Shown here: positions 53,371-61,291 of the stretch, piece after piece
How positions within the stretch are numbered: position 1 is the first letter of the stretch
Layout of the letters: each line of letters opens with the position of its first letter
Origin: Streptomyces pactum
GTDB taxonomy: Bacteria > Actinomycetota > Actinomycetes > Streptomycetales > Streptomycetaceae
Assembly: GCF_016031615.1 (NCBI RefSeq)
Contig: NZ_JACYXC010000001.1
Location: 124,001 to 188,000 of the forward strand
Reading direction: 5' to 3'
DNA length: 64,000 bases
The notes under the pieces: generated by a model
The model's input: only the letters and a program-made list of their open reading frames with translations
Told to the model about the DNA's origin: nothing
Databases searched by the model: none
Position numbers and translations under genes: made by a program

Positions 53371-53583
53371 GATCCATCGTCGCGTGGGCCGCCGGCGTGT
53401 GCCCGCGATTTTCCGCGGGGCGAGGACCTCCGGTGCACAGCCGCTCTCCGCCACCGGGGTTCCGGGGCCGGGGCGGCGGGGGGCGGTGGCCGCCGGGTGC
53501 GGGGGCCGCGGCACCGCGGGGGCGGCGGGGGCCGTGGGGGGCCGTTTTCTCCGCGCGACCCCGGCGAGTTTCTCCCCGCGGCC

Positions 53584-53740
53584 CCCGTTCCAGGTGGCCG
53601 AAGACGGGCGCTTCGGCGCCGTACGCGCCCGCTCCGCGGGTGCGCAGCGCCTCGGTCACCGTCAGGGGCACGGTGTGCGCGGCGGGGCGGGACCGCAGGA
53701 ATTCCCCGGCCCGGGAGAGGAAGCGGTCGAGGTCGGTGGT
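53584..53740. repeat. 157-bp perfect direct repeat, copy 2 (ends in the amidohydrolase stop codon)
   Basis: This second copy lacks a start and is fused to unrelated DNA at both ends. Its right end falls in the last base of the stop codon of the amidohydrolase gene at 53740. The 240 bp between the two copies has no gene. Confidence 0.95.
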
Positions 53741-56700
53741 CAGGCGTCGGTGTCGCAGCAGGCGTCCTCGCGCAGTGTCCGGCCCACCTCCAGCCACTGC
53801 CGTGCCGCCGCCCCGAGCACATCGCCGGCGGCGGGGAACGCGTGGACCAGGTCCCGCTGCTCGTACCGGGTCCCGGCGCGCAGGACGGTGACGGTGCGCA
53901 CCAGGGCGCCGAAGTCCTCGAACGGGTCACCGTCCACCACCACCAGGTCCGCGACCTTGCCCACCTCCAGGGTGCCCAGGTCACGGTCGGCGCCGAACAC
54001 CCGTGCCGGGAGCACCGTCGCGGTGCGCAGCGCCTCGGCGGCCGTCAGCCCGTACCGGTGCAGCGCCCGCAGGGCCAGGTGGAGGTGGAGGCCGACCGGG
54101 ACCAGCGGGGCGTCGGTGCCCAGGGCCACCAGGCCCCCGCCGGCCAGGATCCGCCGGTAGACGCCGATCTCCCGGCCCAGCGTGGCCAGCTGTGCGTCGG
54201 TGGGCGGCCGTCCGGCGGTCCGGCGGACGAACTCCGTGTCCCAGGGCGGCATCAGCCGGGTGACCCGTTCGTCCCGGGCCAGCGCGGGATCGGCGCCGAG
54301 CAGCGGCAGCGCCGTGAACGGGGTGGCGATCAGGTGGAAGCCGGTGCCCGGACCGCCGGGCCCGCCGGCGCCGGTGTAGATCTCGGCCACGTCCTGGTAC
54401 GCGTGGCCGGCGGCGGTGGTGGCGTGCCCGTACTCCAGGCGCTGGGTGGCCTGCAGGTGCGTGGTCAGGTCCTGGCCCAGCTGGACGCCCGGAGAGCACA
54501 GGTGGCTGCCGCTGCGCACGCCGAGCCGCTCGTGGGCGAAGCGGGCCGCCTCCTCCATCATCCAGCCGGGGGCGCGCACGTAGGTCTTGACGAAGTCCCA
54601 GTCGAGCGCGGCACCGCGGGACAGTGAGCGGCGCAGTCCGGCGCGGGTGCGGTGCGCCCGGCCCATGCTGTAGGCGACGCGGGGCCCGTCCAGCAGTTCG
54701 CCGCTGGTGAGCAGGCGGGGGCCGGCGAGCGCTCCGGCCGCGACCGCTTCCCGGATGCGGGCCTGCTCGTAGCAGGAGCCGCCGAGGGAGACCGCGGTGG
54801 TGATGCCGTAGGCGAGCTGGAGCGCGGTCTGGCGGCCGCCGTAGGTGTACTGCCGGGTGTGGGTGTGCGCGTCCCACAGGCCCGGCAGCACGGTGCGGTC
54901 CGCGGCGTCGACGCGGCGGGCCGCGGGCCGGGCGGCCCGGTGCGGCTCGACGGCGGCGACGCGGCCGCCGCGTACCAGGACGTCGACGTCCTGGCGGACC
55001 TCGTCGCCGGTGCCGTCCCAGAACCTCCCGGCGTGGACGACGGTGTCCGGCGGGGTGGGCCGCCGGACGTCGAGCGCGACCCGTACGGTGCGCACCGTGC
55101 CGTCCCCCACGTCCAGCAGCCGCAGCCGGCCGGCCGACAGGTACAGCAGGCGGCGGGAGTCGCCGGCCCAGGAGGGGTGGTCGGCGGCCTCGTCGGTCAG
55201 CCGGCGCGGCGCGCCGCCGGGGGTGCCGTCCGGGCGCACCGGGAGCAGCCACAGCGCTGACTCGGCGATCACCGCCAGGTGGCGGCCGTCGGGCGACCAC
55301 ACCGGGCCGCTGTCGTAGCGGTCGGAGAGGGACAGGTGCGGGGCGAGCGGGTACCGCCGGTCCGTTCCGTCGGCCGTGCGGACCACCCGGATCAGGTGGT
55401 ACCCCTCGCGGAAGCGCCGGTTGAGCTGGTTGCGGTCGCACAGCGCGATGTACCGGCCGTCCGGGGACCAGCTCGGCCGGCCGGGCAGGCCGCCGCCGGT
55501 CAGCGGCGCCGCGAGCGTCCGTTCACGGCCCGTGCCGAGCTCGCGGACCAGCAGGTTCCCCGACATGTCCAGGCAGGCGAGGGTGGTGCCGTCCGGGGAC
55601 AGCGCCGGCTGCACGCGTCCACCGGAGGCCAGCACGGTCTCCGTGCCGGAGACCAGGTCGCGGTGGTGCACCGCGAGCAGCCCGTCGCGGTCGTCGGCGT
55701 AGACCAGGCCCCGGCCGTCCGGCGTCCAGCTCGGCGCGAGCAGGTAGCGCGTGGGGCCGGCGCGCACCACCCGGCGCGGGGCGGCGCCGCCGGAGGTGCC
55801 GGCGACCCACAGGGAGTTGAGCGCGGCGAAGGCCACCTGCCGGCCGTCGGGCGAGAGGGCGGGGAGGTGGACCGCGCGGAGCGGCCGTACGCCGCCGGTG
55901 CCGGTGTCGTACCGCTTGACCGGGTGGTGCGGGCGGTCGATCGGGAGGGCCGCCCGGAAGGGGATCTCCTCCGCGGTGCCGGGCGCCCCGGGCCGGACGA
56001 TCCGGAACGTCCCGTCCACCGTCAGCAGCAGTTCGTCCGGGGAGATCCAGCGCGGCGGCACCGGCGCCACGTCTCCGGGCACCGGGACCGCGGTGCCGTC
56101 CACCACGAGGGTGCAGCCGGCCTCGGGCGCCGGAGTGGTCCGCAGATGGGCGAGCCGGCCGGTGGGCGACACGGCCGGCGTCATGACCTGCGCGGCCGCC
56201 GGCCCGGTGTACTCGACGCGTACCGGTCCGCCGCCGTCGGCGGCCACCGAGGCGATGGTCCGGGCCTCCAGCGCGGGCCGGGCCCCGGGCGCTGTCGGGG
56301 CCGGCCTGCCCCGGACGAACAGCACCCGCCCGCCGTCCGGCGACCACACCGGGTCGAAGTCCTCCCAGGCGCCGTCCTGCAGCGGCCCGTCCTGACCGGG
56401 CAGGCCGGTGAGCCGGGTGAGCCCGCCACCGGCCAGGTCCAGCACCCACACCCGGTACGGGCTGCCGGCCGCCGGATCGCCGCCCCGCTCGGAGGAGAAG
56501 GCGATCCGGGTGCCGTCCGGCGACCAGGCCGGTCCCCGGTCGTCCCAGGGGCCGTCGGTGCGCTGCCGCAGGTCCGAGCCGTCCGGCCGCAGCGTCCACA
56601 GGTGGAAGCCGCCGCCCCGGTACGCGCAGACCGCGATCAGCGTCCCGTCGGGGGAGAACACCGGGCGGGTGGGCTCCAGACCCGCCGGGGTGAGCGGGGT

Positions 56701-56997
56701 GGCGTCCCCGCCCTCCCGGGGGACGGACCACAGCACGCTCTGCACCTCGGCCACCAGCCGGTCCCCCGAAGGGGCGAGGGTGGCGGCGCCGTTGGTCGCG
56801 GCGGTGAAGGTCAGGGTGACCCGGCGGCGCGGCGCGGCGGCCGCCGCGGCCGGGGGCAGGACGGCGGTGCCCGCCACGGCGGCGGTGCCGGCGGTCACCT
56901 GGAGGAACCGGCGGCGGGGAGACGGCCGGGGCGGTGCCCGGGCGGTGGGGGTCGGCCGGCCGGGTGTCGGTGGGCTCCAACGGTTCTCCAGGGGCAC
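53740..56997 (-). CDS. Tat-exported PD40-repeat/amidohydrolase fusion, about 1085 aa
   Basis: The N-terminus has PRRRFLQVTAGTAAVAGTAV, a twin-arginine signal. The next 650 residues or so are TolB-like PD40 propeller blades (FSPDGTLIAVCAYRGGG, WSPDGTRIAFSSERGG, WSPDGRYIALCDRN, WSPDGRHLAVIAES). The C-terminal 420 residues are an amidohydrolase with HxH in LWDAHTHTRQYTYG, a Lys in DFVKTYVRAPGW, His residues in GSHLCSPG and YGHATTAAGH, and Asp in LGTDAPLVPVG. It ends DACCDTDA. Such fusions are known as imidazolonepropionase-like or dipeptidase-like exported enzymes. The start is uncertain: GTG at 56997 leaves a normal signal region, but the frame stays open to 57195. Confidence 0.85.
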   Translation of the reverse strand: MPLENRWSPPTPGRPTPTARAPPRPSPRRRFLQVTAGTAAVAGTAVLPPAAAAAAPRRRVTLTFTAATNGAATLAPSGDRLVAEVQSVLWSVPREGGDATPLTPAGLEPTRPVFSPDGTLIAVCAYRGGGFHLWTLRPDGSDLRQRTDGPWDDRGPAWSPDGTRIAFSSERGGDPAAGSPYRVWVLDLAGGGLTRLTGLPGQDGPLQDGAWEDFDPVWSPDGGRVLFVRGRPAPTAPGARPALEARTIASVAADGGGPVRVEYTGPAAAQVMTPAVSPTGRLAHLRTTPAPEAGCTLVVDGTAVPVPGDVAPVPPRWISPDELLLTVDGTFRIVRPGAPGTAEEIPFRAALPIDRPHHPVKRYDTGTGGVRPLRAVHLPALSPDGRQVAFAALNSLWVAGTSGGAAPRRVVRAGPTRYLLAPSWTPDGRGLVYADDRDGLLAVHHRDLVSGTETVLASGGRVQPALSPDGTTLACLDMSGNLLVRELGTGRERTLAAPLTGGGLPGRPSWSPDGRYIALCDRNQLNRRFREGYHLIRVVRTADGTDRRYPLAPHLSLSDRYDSGPVWSPDGRHLAVIAESALWLLPVRPDGTPGGAPRRLTDEAADHPSWAGDSRRLLYLSAGRLRLLDVGDGTVRTVRVALDVRRPTPPDTVVHAGRFWDGTGDEVRQDVDVLVRGGRVAAVEPHRAARPAARRVDAADRTVLPGLWDAHTHTRQYTYGGRQTALQLAYGITTAVSLGGSCYEQARIREAVAAGALAGPRLLTSGELLDGPRVAYSMGRAHRTRAGLRRSLSRGAALDWDFVKTYVRAPGWMMEEAARFAHERLGVRSGSHLCSPGVQLGQDLTTHLQATQRLEYGHATTAAGHAYQDVAEIYTGAGGPGGPGTGFHLIATPFTALPLLGADPALARDERVTRLMPPWDTEFVRRTAGRPPTDAQLATLGREIGVYRRILAGGGLVALGTDAPLVPVGLHLHLALRALHRYGLTAAEALRTATVLPARVFGADRDLGTLEVGKVADLVVVDGDPFEDFGALVRTVTVLRAGTRYEQRDLVHAFPAAGDVLGAAARQWLEVGRTLREDACCDTDA

Positions 56998-57386
56998 GGC
57001 GGTGGGAGGGCGGAGGCGGACCGGCGCCCGGGCGGCCGGGCCCGGGAGCGGTCCGGGACGGACGCGGGCGCGGGCGGGAGCGGAGGGCCCGTACGACGGG
57101 TGTGGCGCAGGGAGGATGCCTACCCCGCCCGCCGCGTGACGCAATCGGCGTGTACGGCGGGTGACCCCGGACGGCGCACCCCGTGGCGCGTCCACCGTGG
57201 GCGGCGGGCGGCCGGTGCGGTCGGGCAGGGCGGCCGGGCCTCCGGCCGGCCGGGCACGGTGGGTGGCCGGCCCCGGGCGCAGGCCGCACGCGGCGCGGAA
57301 TGCAGGCCGGGGGCGGCGCGGGGCACGGTGGGCGGCCTCGCGGCGAGGGGCGAGCCGGTGTCCGCCGCGGTACGCGGCCCGCGGGG
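56998..57386. other. Spacer between the amidohydrolase and epoxide hydrolase genes
   Basis: About 390 bases. The left half may encode an extended N-terminus if the amidohydrolase starts at 57195. Otherwise I see no gene, promoter or terminator that I can support. Confidence 0.3.
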
Positions 57387-58496
57387 TCAGTCACCGGGGG
57401 CGGCCGGCCGGTCGTCGGCGACGCGGGCGAGGAAGAAGTCCCGGATGTCACCGGCGAGCAGGCCTGGGACCTCCATGGCGGCGAAGTGGCCGCCGCGCTC
57501 GAACTCCGACCAGTGCCTGATGTCGTACAGCCGCTCGGCCAGCGGTCGCACCGGCTGTGTGATGTCGTGGGCGAACACCGCCACGCCGAGCGGGACCGGG
57601 CACGGCTCCGTGCGCCGCGGGCTCTCCCGGCTCAGGCGTGCCGAGGAAGCCGCGGTGGCGGTCAGCCAGTACAGCGAGACGTTGGTGAGGATCCGCTCGT
57701 CGGGGACCGGCGAGCGGGGGTCGGTCCAGTGGGCGAAGCGCTCGGCGATCCAGACCAGCTGCGCCACCGGGGAGTCGGTCAGCGCGTAGCCGATGGTCTG
57801 CGGGGTGGTGGCCTGCAGCGCCTGGTACGGGGGCCGGTTCGCCATCAGCTGCCGGACCTTGTCCAGCCGGGCCTCGTCGGTCGCGGACAGTTCGACACCG
57901 GCGTCCGGGTCCGGACGGGTCGGCAGGTAGTTGACGTGCACCCCGATGACCTGCTCGGGTGCCACCGCGCCGAGCGCCAGGGAGATGCCCGAGCCGAAGT
58001 CGCCGCCCTGCGCGCCGTAGCGCCGGTACCCGAGCCGGCGCATGAGTTCGGCCCAGGCCCGCGCGACCCGGACGACGTCCCAGCCGCGCTCCCGGGTCGG
58101 CCCGGAGAAGGTGAAGCCCGGGATGGACGGGATGACCAGGTGGAAGTCGCGTGACAGCGGCTCGATCACGTCGAGGAACTCCAGGAACGAACCGGGCCAG
58201 CCGTGGGTGAGGAGCAACGCGGGCGCGTCCGGCCTCGCCGAGCGGACGTGGACGAAGTGGATGGTCTGGCCGTCGATGTCGGTGGTGAAGTGCGGAAGCT
58301 CGTTGAGCTCGGCCTCGTGCCTCCGCCAGTCGTAGGCGGTGCGCCAGTGCTCGGCGAGCTCCCTCAGCCGGGCCAGCGGGAAGCCGTAGTCCCATCCGGC
58401 ACCGGCCGGCTCGTCGGGCCAGCGGGTGCGGGAGAGGCGGTCGGCCAGGTCGTCGAGGTCGGCCTGCGGGATGTCGATGCGGAACGGCTTGATCAC
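57387..58496 (-). CDS. Epoxide hydrolase (microsomal EphX1-like alpha/beta hydrolase)
   Basis: A 369-residue protein. The N-terminal EHN segment (FRIDIPQADLDDLADRLSRT, RWPDEPAG) is followed by an alpha/beta-hydrolase core. The oxyanion motif is HGWPGSFLEF near residue 99, the nucleophile is Asp166 in GAQGGDFGSG and the base is His337 in ERGGHFAAME. The Asp nucleophile rather than Ser marks it as an epoxide hydrolase, opening epoxides to diols in the cytosol. GTG 58496 has GGAG upstream. It is divergent from a MarR regulator with three operator-like repeats between them, so induction by a xenobiotic epoxide or related compound is plausible. Confidence 0.92.
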   Translation of the reverse strand: MIKPFRIDIPQADLDDLADRLSRTRWPDEPAGAGWDYGFPLARLRELAEHWRTAYDWRRHEAELNELPHFTTDIDGQTIHFVHVRSARPDAPALLLTHGWPGSFLEFLDVIEPLSRDFHLVIPSIPGFTFSGPTRERGWDVVRVARAWAELMRRLGYRRYGAQGGDFGSGISLALGAVAPEQVIGVHVNYLPTRPDPDAGVELSATDEARLDKVRQLMANRPPYQALQATTPQTIGYALTDSPVAQLVWIAERFAHWTDPRSPVPDERILTNVSLYWLTATAASSARLSRESPRRTEPCPVPLGVAVFAHDITQPVRPLAERLYDIRHWSEFERGGHFAAMEVPGLLAGDIRDFFLARVADDRPAAPGD

Positions 58497-58518
58497 GTCT
58501 TCACTCCGGATGCAATTC

Positions 58519-58574
58519 GTTAGCGACATAAACGTTTGTGGCACTAACGAAGCTAGACTGTTAGTGGCACTAAC
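58519..58574. promoter_or_regulatory. Three 15-bp palindromic operators between epoxide hydrolase and marR-type genes
   Basis: GTTAGTGGCACTAAC (58560-58574) is a perfect palindrome. GTTTGTGGCACTAAC (58534-58548) and GTTAGCGACATAAAC (58519-58533) are related copies, the last two directly abutting. All lie in the 97-bp divergent gap in unusually AT-rich DNA. Spacing and symmetry fit a dimeric MarR repressor controlling both genes. TAGACT at 58553-58558 is a possible -10 for the regulator gene. Confidence 0.8.
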
Positions 58575-58593
58575 ACAAGAGGCGGAGGAACCG

Positions 58594-59178
58594 ATGAGCC
58601 CGACCCCCGAATCCACCCCGTCCCGGCTGCGCGGCATCCCCAGCCGTCTGCTCGCCGGCACCGCGGCCGTCGCCGACCGGCTCGTCGGCGAGCGCCTGGC
58701 CGCCGAAGGGGCCCACAAGTGGCACTTCGCCGTACTGGTCACGCTCGCCGAGGCCGGCGCCGCCAGCCAGGCCGAACTCAGCCGCCGCACCGGCATCTAC
58801 CGCAGCGACATGGTCGCCGTCCTCAACGAACTCGCGGCCGCCGGCTGCGTCCGCCGCGAACCCGACCCGGCCGACCGCCGCCGCAACGTCATTTCCCTCA
58901 CCGCCACCGGGCGTCGCCGGCTGGAGCGCCTCGACACCCTCATCACCGAGGCCCAGCGCGAACTCCTCGCCCCGCTCAGCCCCGCCCAGCAGGACGAACT
59001 CACCCGCCTGCTCACCACACTGACCGAGCACCACCGCCCCCCGCACCCCCCACCCGCACGACGGACGGTGACCCTCCCCACCCGCGCCGCATCGCGCCCC
59101 CGCCCCGACCGCACGCCCCCGGGGCGGTTCCCGCCAGGTGACCGGGCACGCCCCTCCCGCCCGGCGGCGCCCGGGTAG
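58594..59178 (+). CDS. MarR-family transcriptional regulator
   Basis: A 194-residue protein. The winged helix is clear: KWHFAVLVTLAEAGAASQAE, LSRRTGIYRSDMVAVLNEL and the wing RREPDPADRRRNVISLTATG. A Pro/Arg-rich tail of about 50 residues after the last helix is longer than usual and may be disordered. ATG 58594 has GGCGGAGGAA upstream. It should bind the palindromes in the gap to the epoxide hydrolase gene and release on ligand binding. Its stop codon TAG forms the first bases of a -10 box for the kinase gene that follows. Confidence 0.92.
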   Translation: MSPTPESTPSRLRGIPSRLLAGTAAVADRLVGERLAAEGAHKWHFAVLVTLAEAGAASQAELSRRTGIYRSDMVAVLNELAAAGCVRREPDPADRRRNVISLTATGRRRLERLDTLITEAQRELLAPLSPAQQDELTRLLTTLTEHHRPPHPPPARRTVTLPTRAASRPRPDRTPPGRFPPGDRARPSRPAAPG

Positions 59179-59272
59179 GGTCGGGGCATGCTCTGACACC
59201 GGCCCGCGGCACGGGCCCCTCCGCCTCCTCCTTCGTCCCGCGCATCCGACGAATCCGCTTCCGGCGAAGGAG
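59176..59272 (+). promoter_or_regulatory. Leader of the kinase gene: start-stop mini-ORF and SD-sequestering hairpin
   Basis: TAGGGT (59176-59181) is a -10 box seven bases before an ATG at 59188, which reads ATG-CTC-TGA, so the mRNA would begin at a two-codon ORF. Downstream, CTCCTTCG (59228-59235) is exactly complementary to CGAAGGAG (59265-59272), the Shine-Dalgarno region of the kinase gene; two more pairs (one G-U) extend it. GGCCCG/CGGGCC near 59202-59218 can form a competing upstream stem. The layout resembles translational attenuators of antibiotic-resistance genes. Confidence 0.55.
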
Positions 59273-59280
59273 ATCCACCC

Positions 59281-60225
59281 ATGCCCACGACCTCCCCCAT
59301 CGACATCCCCGACGCGTTCGCCGCGTCCTACGGCGCCGGCGACGCCGGGGCGTGCGCCTGGCTGGCCCGCCTGCTCCGGCTCGGCGCCGAGTTCCTGGAC
59401 CGCTGGGAGCTGAGCCCGGACGGCCCCGCCGCCCACGGCATGGCCTCGCTCGTCCTCCCGGTCCGCCGGGCCGACGGCACACCGGCCGTCCTCAAGCTCC
59501 AGCAGCCGCGCGAGGAGACCTCCGGCGTGGTCGCCGGGCTGCGGACCTGGCGGGGCGCGGGGGCGGTGCGGCTGCTCGACCACGACGAGGCGTCGGGCAC
59601 CCAGGTGCTGGAGCGGCTGGACGCCTCCCGCCCGCTGTCCTCGCTGGCCGACGACCGCCGCACCCTGCCGGTGCTGGCCGGGCTGCTCGCCCGGCTGACC
59701 TCGGCGCCCGCCCCCGAGGGCCTGCGCCCGCTGTCCGGCATCGCCGCCGCCATGCTCGACCGGGCCCCGTACACCGCCGGGGCGCTGTGCGACCCCCAGG
59801 AGCGCCGGTTGGTACGGATCTGCGCCTCCGCCGTGGCCGAGCTGATCGACGAGCCGGGCGACCGCCTCCTCCACTGGGACCTGCACGAGGACAACGTGCT
59901 CGCCGGGGAGCGGGAGCCGTGGCTCGCCATCGACCCCGAGCCGCTGGCCGGGGACCCGGGTTTCGACCTGCTGCCGGCGCTGGACAACCGGTGGGAGCAG
60001 GTGGTGGCCGGCGGCGATGTCGCCCGCACCGTACTGTTCCGCTTCGACCTGCTCACCGAGGCCCTCGGCCTGGACCGGCGACGGGCGATCGGCTGGACCC
60101 TCGGGCGGGTGCTGCAGAACGCCTTGTGGGACGTCGAGGACGGCAAGGCGACGCTGGAACCGGCCCAGGTGGCCATCGCACGAACCCTGCTGCGCCGGGC
60201 CGCGCCCGGACTGCCCCAGGAGTGA
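59281..60225 (+). CDS. APH(6)-like aminoglycoside/hydroxyurea phosphotransferase
   Basis: A 314-residue kinase. The fold markers are AVLKLQQPREETSGVVAGLR with the ATP-binding Lys, the catalytic loop LLHWDLHEDNVLAG (Asp and Asn of Brenner's motif) and the metal-binding Asp in AIDPEPLAGDPGFDL. The arrangement matches the streptomycin 6-phosphotransferase/hydroxyurea resistance kinase family. It would phosphorylate an aminoglycoside or related compound in the cytosol and inactivate it. Members occur both as self-resistance genes and as housekeeping paralogues. No biosynthetic genes for an aminoglycoside lie in this window. A structured leader precedes it. Confidence 0.9.
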   Translation: MPTTSPIDIPDAFAASYGAGDAGACAWLARLLRLGAEFLDRWELSPDGPAAHGMASLVLPVRRADGTPAVLKLQQPREETSGVVAGLRTWRGAGAVRLLDHDEASGTQVLERLDASRPLSSLADDRRTLPVLAGLLARLTSAPAPEGLRPLSGIAAAMLDRAPYTAGALCDPQERRLVRICASAVAELIDEPGDRLLHWDLHEDNVLAGEREPWLAIDPEPLAGDPGFDLLPALDNRWEQVVAGGDVARTVLFRFDLLTEALGLDRRRAIGWTLGRVLQNALWDVEDGKATLEPAQVAIARTLLRRAAPGLPQE

Positions 60226-60241
60226 CCGCGACCCGGCGGAC

Positions 60242-60269
60242 GGCCGCCTGCCGGTACCGGCAGGCGGCC
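60242..60269 (+). terminator. Perfect palindromic hairpin after the kinase gene
   Basis: GGCCGCCTGCCGG (60242-60254) and CCGGCAGGCGGCC (60257-60269) flank a central TA. This gives a stem of about 12 bp with a tetraloop, 16 bp after the kinase stop. No T-run follows. Confidence 0.6.
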
Positions 60270-60445
60270 CGCTCCCCTGCCCGAGGGGCGAGGCGGTACG
60301 GGACAAGGGGGCAGCGGGCCCGTGCGTGTCGATACGGAGCGAGGCGGTCGGCATATCGTGACATGACGCCAGATGATTCGTATGCATTTGCCTGCATCTG
60401 ATGAGTAGATGCGTGCTCGCGAGCCGACCAGTTCCGGACGGCGCA

Positions 60446-60880
60446 ATGAGACATGAGCACACGGCCCTGCGGCGGGCCGCGGTGCCGGTACTGACCGCGG
60501 CGGCGCTGACGGGGGCCGCCCCGACGGCCCAGGCGGCAGCCGCGGGCGGTGGCGGCGGGAAGGGCCACCGCCCGCACATCTGCCAGGCGGGGAGGCCGGG
60601 TCCTCCCGGCCCTGCCGGGCCCCCCGGGGAGAGCCCGCAGGCACTCCCCGGGACCGGCGCGTTCACCGGCGGAAGGAGCGGCCGGCCGCCACGGAGCCGG
60701 GCGCACGATGGAGAACGGGACGCCCCGCGCCCCGCGCCCTGCGGCCGGCGGCCGGCGGCCGGCGGCCGGCGGCCGGAACACCGTTCCGCGGACGGCGGAG
60801 GGTTGAATTTCGGCCCAATGTGCCGTCGGCCGGCTCCCGGCCCCGGCACGACCCGGAGCGGGGCAGGTGCCGGGCGGTGA
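60446..60880 (+). CDS. Possible small secreted protein with a short collagen-like run
   Basis: The ATG at 60446 gives MRHEHTALRRAAVPVLTAAA, then LTGAAPTAQAAAA, a plausible signal peptide. After it come a Gly run and GRPGPPGPAGPPGE, a short collagen-like repeat. The rest of the 144-residue frame is Arg/Pro-rich and crosses a 7-bp tandem repeat (60741-60775), so its true C-terminus is doubtful. There is no strong ribosome binding site. It may be a truncated or non-functional gene. Treat as tentative. Confidence 0.35.
   Translation: MRHEHTALRRAAVPVLTAAALTGAAPTAQAAAAGGGGGKGHRPHICQAGRPGPPGPAGPPGESPQALPGTGAFTGGRSGRPPRSRAHDGERDAPRPAPCGRRPAAGGRRPEHRSADGGGLNFGPMCRRPAPGPGTTRSGAGAGR
60741..60775. repeat. 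Five tandem GCGGCCG heptamers
   Basis: Five exact copies of GCGGCCG run from 60741 to 60775. The 7-bp period is not a multiple of three, so slippage would shift the frame of the small ORF that crosses it. Confidence 0.85.
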
Positions 60881-61291
60881 CGGGGGTACTGGCGGGCGGC
60901 TCCGCGGCGGACCGGCCCCCGGCGACCGCAGGGATTGCCCATCCGGCTTCCAAAGGGGCCGATCAGCGCGGCCATGACGCGCGTCACCCCCGGCGGTGCC
61001 CGCGTCGCCGCCGGGCGGGTCGCGGCGGCGGCCTCACGGGCGGACACGTCACGGCGCGTCGCCGCACGGCCGTTCGGAAAGGGTGGCGGGAAAGCGCCCT
61101 GCCCCGCGCCGGCGCCACTTCCGGCCCCTTGACCCCTCAACCCTCGCCCCTATGGTCTGGACCAAGCGATCGAGCGGGACGGACGGCCTCCCCCGGACGG
61201 TCCCTGCCGGGTGCGGCGGCGGGGTGGTGGGGCGGCGGTCCATCCGTACGCGACCGTCACCTCCTCCCCCTCCCCCCACCAAGGAGTAGGC
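60881..61291. other. Spacer upstream of the AA10 oxygenase gene
   Basis: About 410 bases without a credible gene. TATGGTCTGGACCAAGCGAT near 61150 contains TGGTCTGGACCA, a palindrome-like element. It is the style of site (TGGTCTAGACCA) known upstream of streptomycete chitinase and oxygenase genes and bound by the GntR-type regulator DasR. It lies about 140 bp before the start. Confidence 0.5.

Noticed and set aside
53187..53740. Duplicated 157-bp segment considered as a small insertion element
   Set aside because: It has no inverted ends or transposase and is a piece of the local coding sequence.
59281..60225. Kinase gene considered as part of an aminoglycoside biosynthesis cluster
   Set aside because: No aminotransferase, dehydrogenase or glycosyltransferase gene of such a pathway is in the window.
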